64,000 nt of DNA from Candidatus Planktophila sp. (GTDB taxonomy: Bacteria; Actinomycetota; Actinomycetes; Nanopelagicales; Nanopelagicaceae): contig JAUXRP010000012.1 in the NCBI GenBank assembly GCA_030681675.1, positions 1 to 64,000 on the forward strand, read 5' to 3'. A program made the position numbers and the translations under genes. How positions within the stretch are numbered: the stretch's first letter is position 1; each line of letters begins with the position of its first letter. Below the pieces are notes generated by a model. It was not told the DNA's origin. It searched no databases and saw only the letters and a list, made by a program, of their open reading frames with translations. Below are positions 8,745 through 17,474 of this stretch, one piece after another.

Positions 8745-9728
8745 ATGGAACTGATTGAACGCCCCCGCCGACTTCGAAGCAGCGCGATACTTCGTGCAAT
8801 GGTGCGCGAGACGAGTATTGCGCCTGCCTCGCTAATTCTTCCGGTCTTTATTCGAGAAGGTTTAATGACACCAAAGCCAGTTGCTGGAATGCCCGGTGTA
8901 TTTCAACATACGAAAGATTCATACAAAGCTGAAATCGATCGTGCGCTAGATGCAGGTATCGGTGGCGTTATGGTCTTCGGCATTCCCGAAAAGCGCGACC
9001 CGTTGGGAAGTGAGGCGTTGAATCCAGAAGGCGTACTTTCAACTGCGATTCGCGATGCGCGTGCACGTGCCGGAGATGAGTTGGTGATTGTGGCAGATTT
9101 GTGTCTGGATGAGTTCACAAGCCACGGACATTGTGGCGTACTTGATCAAGATGGAAATGTAGAAAATGATGCAACTCTAAAAATTTATGGCGAGATGGCT
9201 AAAGTGCTTGCGCAATCAGGTGCTCACATGGTTGGAACAAGCGGCATGATGGATGGACAAGTTGGAGTAGTTCGCCAATCACTAGATTCGATAGGGCGTA
9301 GCGATGTTCTGATTCTTGCCTATGCGGCAAAATTCGCATCGGCTTTCTATGGACCATTTCGCGATGCAGTCGAATCCCAACTGCAAGGGAATCGAAATAC
9401 TTATCAACAAGATCCAGGAAATATTAAAGAGTCCATGCGCGAAGTTCGACTCGATGTATCGCAAGGTGCCGACATCGTGATGGTTAAGCCGGCACTTGCC
9501 TATCTCGATGTTTTATACGCAGTTTCGCAGGCCGTTGATGTTCCGACCGCTAGTTATATAGTTTCAGGAGAGATGGCAATGATTGAAGCCGCTGCGGCGC
9601 AGGGTTCGCTGGAGCGCGAACGGGCGATACTTGAGGTTCTTGGATCTGTTAAACGAGCTGGCGCTTCGGTGATCTGCACGTATTGGGCGATTGAGGCCGC
9701 TGCGATGTTAAAGCGGAATCTTGTATGA
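8745..9728 (+). CDS. hemB: delta-aminolevulinic acid dehydratase (porphobilinogen synthase)
   Basis: HemB condenses two 5-aminolevulinate molecules into porphobilinogen. The 327-aa protein has both Schiff-base lysine regions: [16 protein letters not shown] near residue 192 and [11 protein letters not shown] near residue 246. The metal region reads [16 protein letters not shown]: the first and third positions of the Cys triad of zinc enzymes are Cys, but the middle one is Asp, so it is intermediate between the Zn and Mg types. Upstream, TAAGGT plus 6 nt before the ATG fits a -10, although AAGG could also act as an SD sequence. It overlaps hemL by 4 bp. Confidence 0.96.
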   Translation: MELIERPRRLRSSAILRAMVRETSIAPASLILPVFIREGLMTPKPVAGMPGVFQHTKDSYKAEIDRALDAGIGGVMVFGIPEKRDPLGSEALNPEGVLSTAIRDARARAGDELVIVADLCLDEFTSHGHCGVLDQDGNVENDATLKIYGEMAKVLAQSGAHMVGTSGMMDGQVGVVRQSLDSIGRSDVLILAYAAKFASAFYGPFRDAVESQLQGNRNTYQQDPGNIKESMREVRLDVSQGADIVMVKPALAYLDVLYAVSQAVDVPTASYIVSGEMAMIEAAAAQGSLERERAILEVLGSVKRAGASVICTYWAIEAAAMLKRNLV

Positions 9729-11047
9729 CATCGGGACAATCAATTGCACGCTCTGAGAATTGGCATGCGCGAGCATTAAAAATAATTCCGGGCGGTGTTA
9801 GTTCTCCAGTGCGAGCTTTCTCTTCAGTTGGAGGAACCCCGCGCTATTTCGTTGAGGGGCGTGGCTCTCGCGTAATCGATGTCGATGGAAATGAATATGT
9901 TGATCTGGTTGGATCTTGGGGTCCCATGATTGTTGGACATGCCCACCCTGAAGTAGTGCGGCGAGTAACTGAGTCGGCCGCAAAATCATCCTCCTTTGGC
10001 GCTCCCGGCCCAAACGAAGTGCTATTAGCTGAAGAGATGCAGCGACGGGTCACAGCAATTGAAAAAGTACGTTTTGTTTCATCGGGTACTGAAGCGGTAA
10101 TGACTGCGGTCCGCCTGGCACGAGCGGCAACGAATAGAAATATAATCGTAAAATTTGTGGGCTGCTATCACGGTCACGCCGATGCCTTACTTGTGCAGGC
10201 AGGGTCCGGGGTTCTAACTCTTGGTCTTCCAAATTCACCAGGTGTTACACCGGGAGCAGCGCAAGATACGGTGGTAGTTGCTTATAACGATGGAGAAGCT
10301 ATTACTTCGCTTTTTGCGCAGCGTGGCAGTGAAATTGCCGCAGTAATTACCGAAGCGATTCCTGCAAATATGGGGGTCGTTCCTCCACTACCAGGTTTTA
10401 ATGCGCTGCTTAGCAATCTCTGCAAAAAATACGGTGCTTTATTTATTCTGGATGAAGTTATGACTGGCTTTCGCGTATCTTCCGGAGGCCTGTGGAGCCT
10501 GGTCCAATCCGAAGAGACATGGACTCCCGATTTATTTACTTATGGAAAAGTGATTGGTGGGGGATATCCAGTTGCTGCAGTGGCCGGTGCTGCCAAGGTT
10601 ATGGAATTGCTGGCACCGCTAGGCGCTGTTTACCAGGCCGGAACTCTCAGTGGTAACCCGGTAGCAACGGCTGCAGGCCTTGCAACTCTGGAGCTATGTG
10701 ATGATGAACTTTATATGATGCTTAATCGTCGGGCAGATGAAGTTGGTGAAGTAGTGTCGGAGGCGTTGACCGAGCAAGGCGTGGCGCATAGATTACAAAG
10801 AGGCGGGAATCTATTTTCAGTTTTCTTTTCTCCTAACGAAGTTCGCTCATTCGAAGACACGCAACACCAAGATGTGAAGCAATTCGCGGCCTTCTTTCAT
10901 TCGATGCTCTCGCAGGGGGTTTCTCTTCCACCATCGGCTTATGAGGCGTGGTTTGTTTCAGGTGCACATAGCGATGAAGATATTGAGTTAATTGCCGCTG
11001 CCTCCAAAGTTGCTGCAGTAGAGGCGGCGCGCTCAAAAAGCACCTAG
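9725..11047 (+). CDS. hemL: glutamate-1-semialdehyde 2,1-aminomutase
   Basis: HemL is a PLP enzyme that converts glutamate-1-semialdehyde to 5-aminolevulinate, the product needed by HemB. The 440-aa protein starts within the hemB stop (ATGA overlap). The motifs are [45 protein letters not shown] and [17 protein letters not shown] with the PLP lysine. Length and order are canonical. It is the last gene of the hemACDBL run. Its 3' end overlaps a GGDEF remnant on the other strand. Confidence 0.96.
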   Translation: MTSGQSIARSENWHARALKIIPGGVSSPVRAFSSVGGTPRYFVEGRGSRVIDVDGNEYVDLVGSWGPMIVGHAHPEVVRRVTESAAKSSSFGAPGPNEVLLAEEMQRRVTAIEKVRFVSSGTEAVMTAVRLARAATNRNIIVKFVGCYHGHADALLVQAGSGVLTLGLPNSPGVTPGAAQDTVVVAYNDGEAITSLFAQRGSEIAAVITEAIPANMGVVPPLPGFNALLSNLCKKYGALFILDEVMTGFRVSSGGLWSLVQSEETWTPDLFTYGKVIGGGYPVAAVAGAAKVMELLAPLGAVYQAGTLSGNPVATAAGLATLELCDDELYMMLNRRADEVGEVVSEALTEQGVAHRLQRGGNLFSVFFSPNEVRSFEDTQHQDVKQFAAFFHSMLSQGVSLPPSAYEAWFVSGAHSDEDIELIAAASKVAAVEAARSKST

Positions 11048-11098
11048 ATATTCGCGCTTAACTCGATACATTGCATTATCGGCCCATCGGATTAAATC
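11033..11098 (-). pseudogene. fossil of a GGDEF-domain C-terminus
   Basis: Read on the minus strand, these bases encode [21 protein letters not shown] followed by TGA. This matches the last residues of the intact GGDEF protein encoded at 12488-13855 (DLLRRADDAMYRAKREGLGV). The frame meets a TAA stop about 27 bp further upstream, and no GGDEF motif precedes it, so only the tail remains. The DNA itself is also alike (about 34 of 41 bases from 11058 against 12514). It overlaps the hemL 3' end in antisense. It is either an old partial duplication or what was left when the photolyase gene arrived. Confidence 0.7.
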
Positions 11099-11151
11099 AG
11101 GGGTGTAGAGCAGTTGGCGTTAACTATCTTTCATAGTGGTTAAATCTACCT

Positions 11152-12522
11152 ATGGCGACACCAAAACGAAGCATTATGTGGTTTCGTCGTGACCTTCGCA
11201 TAGGTGATAATCCCGCACTCCTTGAAGCAATCTCAAAAGCCGATGAAATTGTTGCACTCTTTATTCTCGATAAATATTTAATTGATGGCGCTGGTGGCAA
11301 AGGCTTGGCATATCTAGGGCAATCTCTGCGGGCTTTAGATGCTTCGCTCGCACACTCATTGCATGTGATGATCGGGGATCAAAACGAAGTACTAAAAGAT
11401 CTAATGCAGCGCTATAACGCTGACTCCGTACATATTTCTGCTGAATATGAACCCTATGGAGCAGCGAGGGACCTGCGAGTTGAAGCCGCTGGCATTCCCT
11501 TGATACGGAGTGGAAGCCCTTATGCGGTAGCACCAGGGCGAGTGGTAAAGCCAAGCGATGCGACACCTTACAAGGTCTATACGCCTTTTTATCGAGCATG
11601 GTCTGTCCATGGGTGGCGAAAACCTGCCGAAACACCTAAGAATATTAAGTGCGTGATGCCAAATGAAAATGACAGAAACTTTCCTGATTGGCCTTTACCC
11701 GAAGGAGTGTCAATAACCACCGCAGGTGAATTGGCCGCCCTTGAGCGCTGGAAATACTTTCAAGAAAATGCATTAGAAAATTACGATGAAGCACGTAACG
11801 TGGCAGCCATCGATGGAACTAGCAAACTCAGTGCTCATTTAAAGTGGGGAGAAATTCATCCTCGCACTTTGTTGTCAACTCTCGGTGAGAGCAAGGCACA
11901 CGATACTTTTAGGAAGGAGATCGCTTGGCGCGAGTTTTACGCCGATGTTCTTTTTAATAATCCAAAAACCAACAAGGAGTATTATGCGCCTCGATTTGCG
12001 CAGATGCGATATGACAAACCTGATTCAAAATTTGAAGCGTGGAAAAATGGGCTAACAGGATTTCCATTTGTAGATGCGGCAATGCGTCAGTTAACTCGTG
12101 AAGGTTGGATGCATAATCGAACTCGGATGGTCGTTGCCTCCTTTCTTGTTAAAGATTTGCATCTTGAGTGGCAGTTAGGCGCTGATTATTTCGAAGAACA
12201 TCTAGTGGATTTTGACGTGGCATCAAATGCGCACGGTTGGCAGTGGACTGCGGGTACCGGTACCGATGCTTCACCGTATTTCCGAGTATTTAACCCCATC
12301 GAACAGGGAAAACGATTCGATGTCGAAGGAGATTACATCCGCAGGTATATCCCAGAGCTAGCCCATTTATCGGCCGATGAAATTCATGAGCCGTGGCTTG
12401 CGACCGATGGATATAGCAATGGTTATCCTCGGAGAATTGTTGATCATGCCATTGAGCGCTTAGAGGCCTTAGCACGGCTTAAGGAGATTAAAGCCGACAA
12501 ACCCCAAGACCCTCACGTTTAG
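11152..12522 (+). CDS. phr: deoxyribodipyrimidine photolyase (cryptochrome/photolyase family, class I)
   Basis: This FAD enzyme splits UV-induced cyclobutane pyrimidine dimers with blue light. The 456-aa protein has the N-terminal antenna domain (IMWFRRDLRIGDNPALL) and the C-terminal helical FAD domain with IAWREFYADVLF, FPFVDAAMRQL, GWMHNRTRMVVASFLVKDL, NAHGWQWTAGTGTDASPYFR and NPIEQGKRFD. The residues that hold FAD and the dimer are all in place. Length is normal. A TTAAAT hexamer lies 6 nt before the ATG. The 3' end overlaps the convergent GGDEF gene by 35 bp. Confidence 0.94.
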   Translation: MATPKRSIMWFRRDLRIGDNPALLEAISKADEIVALFILDKYLIDGAGGKGLAYLGQSLRALDASLAHSLHVMIGDQNEVLKDLMQRYNADSVHISAEYEPYGAARDLRVEAAGIPLIRSGSPYAVAPGRVVKPSDATPYKVYTPFYRAWSVHGWRKPAETPKNIKCVMPNENDRNFPDWPLPEGVSITTAGELAALERWKYFQENALENYDEARNVAAIDGTSKLSAHLKWGEIHPRTLLSTLGESKAHDTFRKEIAWREFYADVLFNNPKTNKEYYAPRFAQMRYDKPDSKFEAWKNGLTGFPFVDAAMRQLTREGWMHNRTRMVVASFLVKDLHLEWQLGADYFEEHLVDFDVASNAHGWQWTAGTGTDASPYFRVFNPIEQGKRFDVEGDYIRRYIPELAHLSADEIHEPWLATDGYSNGYPRRIVDHAIERLEALARLKEIKADKPQDPHV

Positions 12523-13855
12523 CTCGATACATTGCATCATCGGCCCGACGAAGTAAATCCGCCGATCCATTGTTTGCAGCCACACCAATGCTGACTCCAA
12601 TGTTGATGTTTTCATCGTCAATTGAGAATGGATAACTCAATGTTGCTCGCAACGCTAATGCGATATCCATCGCCGATTCATAGCTACCTTCGATCAAGAC
12701 ACCAAACTCATCGCCGCCTAATCGCGCAAGGAGTGCGCCGTGCGGAAGGGAGCGGCTAAAGCGAAGGGCTACTTGCTGAAGCACTTTGTCACCAGTGATG
12801 TGACCGAAGGCATCATTAACTGGCTTAAATCCATCTAAATCCAGAAGCAAAAGTGAGCCGGTTTTATCCATAAAGACTTCAATCTCCGAAATTAACTTTC
12901 TTCTATTGGGCAAACCAGTCAATTCATCGGTACGTGCCAAAATTCGTTCATGACCGATATTTCGAGCGGCCCTTAATGCAATGGTCATACGAATAAATGC
13001 TAGGAGCAGAGTCGCTATTGCTGGGAAGAGCACAAAGCTTGGGAAAATACCGGGGCGAAGCGCTATTAATGCCAAGAAAGTAGCACTTAAAAAAACTGAC
13101 AATGCAATCAAACTTGGACTCGTGCCATGCTCTTCCAAAGCATCTCTTCCTCTAAACCAGAAGCTTGAAGCGATAAGAGTAATCCCCACCAGCCAACCGT
13201 CATCAATCAGAGAACTGAAAGTATAAGTACCTCGAATATGCATTCCTAGAAATAGAAAATCAGTGAGTGCAAAGATTAAAATACCTAAGATAAGCATGCA
13301 ACCTCGATATGAAAATCCCTGTGCAAGAACTGCAGCTAGAGTAAGAGAAATTAAAATTAAATCGGCAACTGGGTAAATCACAGCGAAAAAGCTTTCACTG
13401 AGTTGTCCATCAAAGTGAGGCAAAACGGGCTTTAATAATAGTGTCGCTCCAAGCGTACTTAAACCAAGTCCAATTATTGATCCATCAAAAATTTCGAGAA
13501 GTGAAAACTTTCGCCCTGTAGATAATAGACGTGGAAGACTTAAGATCGCTAAGGGATAAAAAAGTAGATAAGCGAAATTTGCAACAAGTTGCAGAGAAGG
13601 CGAAATTGAGCGGTCAAATGAGAAACTAGAGATTAATGATCCACTGAACCAGAGAGTAATTGCTATCGCAATGAGTGGCTGTGCAAGGCGATCATTGATT
13701 CGTGGAGCAGTGAGCACAAGGGCGATTGCACAGAGCGGGACAACGTTATAAAGGTAAATCTCGCTCCACACCCCCTTTTTAGAGGGGAATAGGTTCAGAG
13801 CTAGATGTAAGCCCAGAAATGCCGGAGCCGCAGCTCGCAGCCACATCGTGCGCAT
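12488..13855 (-). CDS. membrane-anchored GGDEF protein (putative diguanylate cyclase)
   Basis: This 455-aa protein has about eight hydrophobic segments in the first 290 residues, then a GGDEF domain that makes cyclic di-GMP from two GTP. TDELTGLPNRRKL marks the domain start, LLLDLDGFKPVNDAFGH the Mg/GTP site, and ARLGGDEFGVL near residue 380 the intact active-site signature. The RxxD inhibitory site five residues before GGDEF is absent (SLPHGALLARL), so product inhibition at that site is unlikely. No EAL domain is present. The membrane part shows no sensor family I recognise. It starts from a leaderless promoter and converges on the photolyase gene. Confidence 0.88.
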   Translation of the reverse strand: MRTMWLRAAAPAFLGLHLALNLFPSKKGVWSEIYLYNVVPLCAIALVLTAPRINDRLAQPLIAIAITLWFSGSLISSFSFDRSISPSLQLVANFAYLLFYPLAILSLPRLLSTGRKFSLLEIFDGSIIGLGLSTLGATLLLKPVLPHFDGQLSESFFAVIYPVADLILISLTLAAVLAQGFSYRGCMLILGILIFALTDFLFLGMHIRGTYTFSSLIDDGWLVGITLIASSFWFRGRDALEEHGTSPSLIALSVFLSATFLALIALRPGIFPSFVLFPAIATLLLAFIRMTIALRAARNIGHERILARTDELTGLPNRRKLISEIEVFMDKTGSLLLLDLDGFKPVNDAFGHITGDKVLQQVALRFSRSLPHGALLARLGGDEFGVLIEGSYESAMDIALALRATLSYPFSIDDENINIGVSIGVAANNGSADLLRRADDAMYRAKREGLGVCRL

Positions 13856-13861
13856 CTACTC

Positions 13862-13867
13862 ACGGTA
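13862..13867 (-). promoter_or_regulatory. -10 hexamer TACCGT, leaderless start of the GGDEF gene
   Basis: On the minus strand TACCGT is followed by GAGTAG (6 nt) and the ATG at 13855, with no SD sequence. Confidence 0.5.
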
Positions 13868-13897
13868 GGTACAAATATTTCGATTATGAATAGGGAA

Positions 13898-13927
13898 AGC
13901 CCCACTACGCGAGCATGTAGTGGGGCT
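13898..13927 (-). terminator. rho-independent terminator of the secreted coiled-coil protein gene
   Basis: A perfect 11-bp stem, AGCCCCACTAC with GTAGTGGGGCT, encloses an 8-nt loop. On the minus strand it is followed by TTTCCC, a short T run. It lies 23 bp after the stop codon of the gene at 13950-14597. Confidence 0.75.
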
Positions 13928-13949
13928 ACTCCAGAAATTACTGAGTGGG

Positions 13950-14597
13950 TTATAGGCCTCTAGTACAGAGAAGTTGAGCAGTTTCCTTAATTGAACCGAC
14001 AGATGATGCCAACCGAGTTGGCTGACTCGTCGCAACAGTTCTCGCGGATTCAAGGTTTCTGATACTTGAATTGATGCTATTAATCTTGCTTGTATAGGCA
14101 CGAACTGCCGCGGTCCATGAACTAATCGCAGTATTAATCGATCCAACAGCAGTAGTGAGAATCTTTTTATTTGCATCGGTTGTCGCAGCCGCCAATTCAG
14201 CTTTTGTCGACTCTAATTGAGCTTTTGCAGCAGTGAGGCGGAGATTAGCTTCATCGAGTTTCAATTGAATTTCAGCTTTGTTAGCAGTTTCATTGGCAAT
14301 TCCAAGATCTATAACTGGAATCTGCGCGGCATATTTCTCGGAAATTGCAGTTGAATCTCTCTTGGCTTTTACAAAGTTGTTTGCTGCGATCAGGCAATCA
14401 ATTGATAGCCATTTCATTTTTGCATTTGTGACCATGGGGTTTTTTGCACACTTGTATTTTCTGCCACTAACCTTTGTTGTTTGGTTCAACTTTGTACATT
14501 TGACACCGTTTGAAATGGTGACTGCAGAAGCAGGGACAGCTGTCATTACTCCCGCAACTACAAAGAGTGCAACGCCAATTGAAATGAGTTTACGCAT
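13950..14597 (-). CDS. secreted coiled-coil protein of unknown function
   Basis: This 215-aa protein begins with a clear Sec signal peptide (hydrophobic ISIGVALFVVAGVMTAV, cleavage likely after ASA near residue 25). A small Cys-containing module follows (NGVKCTKLNQTTKVSGRKYKC, another Cys in LSIDCL), then a long Ala/Lys/Glu-rich helix from about residue 85 to 195 that should form a coiled coil, and a final Cys near the end (LLCTRGL). The four cysteines could form disulfides outside the cell. I do not recognise a named family. GGAGG stands 7 nt before the ATG, so this gene uses an ordinary ribosome binding site. It has its own terminator. Confidence 0.8.
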   Translation of the reverse strand: MRKLISIGVALFVVAGVMTAVPASAVTISNGVKCTKLNQTTKVSGRKYKCAKNPMVTNAKMKWLSIDCLIAANNFVKAKRDSTAISEKYAAQIPVIDLGIANETANKAEIQLKLDEANLRLTAAKAQLESTKAELAAATTDANKKILTTAVGSINTAISSWTAAVRAYTSKINSINSSIRNLESARTVATSQPTRLASSVGSIKETAQLLCTRGL

Positions 14598-14704
14598 TTG
14601 AAAACCTCCGTTGGATATGGCGCAATCTTAACCAAAACCACTTTGGAAAAGCCTGTTAAACCACGTATTAGTCGATGAATTCACTGTGAATTTAAAATGC
14701 ACCC

Positions 14705-15472
14705 TTATCGTCGCTGTTTCACGCGCACCTTCATGCCGAATTTTCGCACCATAGAGCGTGGGGCATAGCGCATAACAAAAGTTAATATTTGGTACTGCCA
14801 ACCCGGAATTGAGATCGCCTTACCTTTAAGGGCATCGCTCCACGCTTTGGCAACGAGTTTATCGGCGTTTAGCCACATAAAATTGGGTAATCCCTTCATT
14901 GACATTCCTCCACGCTGATGAAACTCAGTACGCGTAAATCCAGGACATAAGGCGGAGATTTTTACTTTGGTGCCGACTAATTCAGTATTGAGAGATTCTG
15001 ATAATACTGTTAAGTAGGATTTTGATGCGCTGTATGTACCGCCTGCAATAAAGCCAGCCACCGAGGAGACGTTAATTATGATTCCCTTATCGCGAGCTCT
15101 CATCTTAGGCAGTGCACTATGCATGAGCCGCATCGGGGTACGTACCAAGACATCAAGAAGGCTTTGCTCGTCTGTTAGTGCGCTTGCGGTAAATGCCTTT
15201 TTAATTCCAAAGCCGGCATTGTTAATTAGGACGTCGATTTCATGCTCGGCAATGTAGAGCTCTACCAAAGAACATCCCTCATCTGTGGATAGATCGGCTT
15301 GAAGCACGATTGTTTCAATCCCAAATGTATTCTGCAAAGCGGTGGACCGTTCGTGCAAACGCGGTAAATCGCGTGCGACTAGAACGAGGTTGTAGTTATT
15401 TGCAGCGAGTAGGCGCGTGAAACTCTCACCGATTCCAGCAGTTGCCCCTGTAACTAATGCCCATGATCTCAT
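14705..15472 (-). CDS. short-chain dehydrogenase/reductase (SDR)
   Basis: This 255-aa classical SDR has the NAD(P) motif TGATAGIGESF at residues 7-17, NNAGFG near 86, the catalytic Ser in NVSSVAGF and YSASKSYL with the Tyr and Lys of the active site. Its C-terminus, with SIPGWQYQILTFVMRYAPRSM, resembles the membrane-associated SDRs of the DltE/HSD17B12 type that reduce acyl or sterol-like substrates. It starts 7 bp after the GMC oxidoreductase gene on the same strand, so the two are probably co-transcribed and may act on a shared lipophilic alcohol or ketone. The substrate is not known. Confidence 0.85.
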   Translation of the reverse strand: MRSWALVTGATAGIGESFTRLLAANNYNLVLVARDLPRLHERSTALQNTFGIETIVLQADLSTDEGCSLVELYIAEHEIDVLINNAGFGIKKAFTASALTDEQSLLDVLVRTPMRLMHSALPKMRARDKGIIINVSSVAGFIAGGTYSASKSYLTVLSESLNTELVGTKVKISALCPGFTRTEFHQRGGMSMKGLPNFMWLNADKLVAKAWSDALKGKAISIPGWQYQILTFVMRYAPRSMVRKFGMKVRVKQRR

Positions 15473-15479
15473 TGCTCTC

Positions 15480-17150
15480 CTAAGAAATTTTTAATTCACC
15501 GAGTGCACCGGCCGGCACAAATGGTTTGTTGGGCGCGATTGGGGATAGACGTTTGTACTCCGAACCTTGCATTGGTCGGATATCGACATCGCCTTTATTG
15601 GGCCACATCGATATTGCACGCTCTGCCTGAGCAGTAATTGTAAGTGAGGGATTGACTCCGAGGTTAGCGGTAATCGTTGAACCATCGACAATATGCAGGG
15701 TCGGATAGTTATAAACACGGTGATAAGGATCGATAACACCATGTTCAGCGTCAATTCCAATCACACACCCACCAACAAAGTGAGCGGTAAATGGCGCATC
15801 AATCAGATCACCAATGTGTCCACCGGCAATTCCATTATGCTTTTTGGCGATACGGCGCACAACCTCATTTGCCGCTGGTATATAGGTTGCATTGGGTTTC
15901 AAGGGATCATTTTTCGAGGTTAAATGCCAGCCAAACAGGCCACGTTTTCGACTTACAGTCACAGATGAATCGACATTTTGCATAGTCAGAGCGATAACGG
16001 TTCGTTGGCTCCAACGGCGCACATTTAATATCTTTCCAAGAAGAGAAGGTTTGGCAACGAACTGTTTGAGCCAATGTTTTCTGCGCCCTTTAGAATCATA
16101 TCCATCGGTCATAATGGTCTGCATTAAACCCATGAAGTTACTGCCCTTTCCATATCTGACCGGCTCGATGTGTGTGTGCTCATCCGGAAAAAACGAAGAT
16201 GTAATTGCACTTCCGGTGCTGAAGTCAATGTCAATATTTGGCATCATTGCACCAGTCAGTGCCTCGCTATTTGTGCGGGAAAGTTGGCCCAGTTGATTAG
16301 ATAACTGTGGAAGCGAATTACTTTTCATAGCATGCAAAAGTTTCTGAGTGTTATATGTACCTGCAGCGACGATAACTTGATCGGCTTTAAATTTAATAGA
16401 ACGTGCAAATGGATCATCAGTTTTAACTGCACGGATATCCCATGTTCCATCACTACTTTGCGAAAAGGACTTTACTGTAGTCATGGGAAAAACTATTGCA
16501 CCGGCAGATTCAGCCAGACCCAAATAGTTTTTAGGGAGTGTATTTTTTGCATTAAAGTGGCAACCTGTCATACAAGCTCCACACTGCTGACAACCGCTTC
16601 GGTCGGGTCCAACGCCGCCGAAAAATGGATCCTTAGCACTTATGCCCTTACCCTCACCGAAATAGATTCCGACCGGTGCCATTTTGAACGTGTGTCCAAC
16701 ACCAATTTCATCAGCGACTTCTTTCATCGCCTGATCGCTTGGTGAAAAATATGGATTTTCTACAACACCTAACATGCGTCGAGCTTGGTCATACCAAGGC
16801 TCAAGCTCTGACTTCCAATCGGTGATTGTTGCCCACTGTGCATCGTTAAAGTATGCATCACCTGGTTGGTACAAAGTATTTGCATAAACTAGTGAGCCGC
16901 CACCAACTCCGGCACCTGCCAAAATTAAAACATCTGGAAGTACATGAATGCGTTGAATTCCGTAACAACCAATAGCTGGGGCGTAAAGAAACTTACGCAA
17001 GCGCCAAGATGTTTTCGGGAAATCCTTATCGCGAAAGCGCCGCCCTGCCTCAAGAACGGCGACGCTATAACCCTTTTCACGCAGGCGCAGCGCTGAGACC
17101 GAACCACCGAAGCCAGATCCGATAATTACAACATCAAAGTTTTTAACCAT
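15480..17150 (-). CDS. GMC-type FAD oxidoreductase, cholesterol-oxidase-like
   Basis: This 556-aa flavoprotein has the FAD-binding VVIIGSGFGGSVSALRL at the N-terminus, AGAGVGGGSLVYANTLY near residue 80 and the C-terminal GMC block HIVDGSTITANLGVNPSLTITAQAERA. The Cys-rich CQQCGACMTGCHFNAKNTL around residue 190 is typical of actinobacterial cholesterol-oxidase-like members and might hold a metal or disulfides. There is no signal peptide, so the protein should be cytoplasmic. It is the first gene of a two-gene unit with the SDR. The substrate class, hydrophobic alcohols or sterols, is inferred from the family. Confidence 0.87.
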   Translation of the reverse strand: MVKNFDVVIIGSGFGGSVSALRLREKGYSVAVLEAGRRFRDKDFPKTSWRLRKFLYAPAIGCYGIQRIHVLPDVLILAGAGVGGGSLVYANTLYQPGDAYFNDAQWATITDWKSELEPWYDQARRMLGVVENPYFSPSDQAMKEVADEIGVGHTFKMAPVGIYFGEGKGISAKDPFFGGVGPDRSGCQQCGACMTGCHFNAKNTLPKNYLGLAESAGAIVFPMTTVKSFSQSSDGTWDIRAVKTDDPFARSIKFKADQVIVAAGTYNTQKLLHAMKSNSLPQLSNQLGQLSRTNSEALTGAMMPNIDIDFSTGSAITSSFFPDEHTHIEPVRYGKGSNFMGLMQTIMTDGYDSKGRRKHWLKQFVAKPSLLGKILNVRRWSQRTVIALTMQNVDSSVTVSRKRGLFGWHLTSKNDPLKPNATYIPAANEVVRRIAKKHNGIAGGHIGDLIDAPFTAHFVGGCVIGIDAEHGVIDPYHRVYNYPTLHIVDGSTITANLGVNPSLTITAQAERAISMWPNKGDVDIRPMQGSEYKRLSPIAPNKPFVPAGALGELKIS

Positions 17151-17157
17151 TTATTTG

Positions 17158-17163
17158 AGTCTA
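17158..17163 (-). promoter_or_regulatory. -10 hexamer TAGACT, leaderless start of the GMC oxidoreductase gene
   Basis: On the minus strand TAGACT is followed by CAAATAA (7 nt) and the ATG at 17150. Confidence 0.6.
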
Positions 17164-17208
17164 ACTCGCTCATAAATTCATGACAAGATTGCCCTCGATA
17201 TCCAGCAG

Positions 17209-17281
17209 GTCCTCGTAGCTCAGTGGATAGAGCAATCGCCTCCTAAGCGGTAGGTCGCCGGTCCGACTCCGGCCGAGGACA
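17209..17281 (+). tRNA. tRNA-Arg (anticodon CCU)
   Basis: The acceptor stem GTCCTCG (17209-17215) pairs perfectly with CGAGGAC (17274-17280). The D arm GCTCAGTGGATAGAGC and T arm with GGTCCGACTCC are canonical. The anticodon stem ATCGC/GCGGT holds the loop CTCCTAA, giving CCT at positions 34-36. CCA is not encoded; the discriminator base is A. Confidence 0.96.
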
Positions 17282-17299
17282 CTCATCTCCACTGTAAAT

Positions 17300-17328
17300 T
17301 GAACCGTGCCCTTAATGTGCCCGGTTCA
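17300..17328 (+). terminator. probable terminator after tRNA-Arg
   Basis: TGAACCG (17300-17306) pairs with CGGTTCA (17322-17328), a 7-bp stem followed by TAACTTTTCTT. It lies 19 nt after the tRNA. The T run is interrupted, so strength is uncertain. Confidence 0.5.
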
Positions 17329-17474
17329 TAACTTTTCTTAACACCAAATCAGTTATTCAAGTTATAAATGCTAAATATTTAGTAGGGCGAGTTAAACATT
17401 CATCAAAAGCAACGGTAGATAAATTGGTATTTCCAATCTGTAACGTTTGTGTAACTTTCTGAAGATCTTAGTTA

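Noticed and set aside
12488-12522. Frameshift or assembly error at the photolyase/GGDEF overlap
   Set aside because: Both proteins end with normal family C-termini; a 35-bp convergent overlap is consistent with the dense packing.
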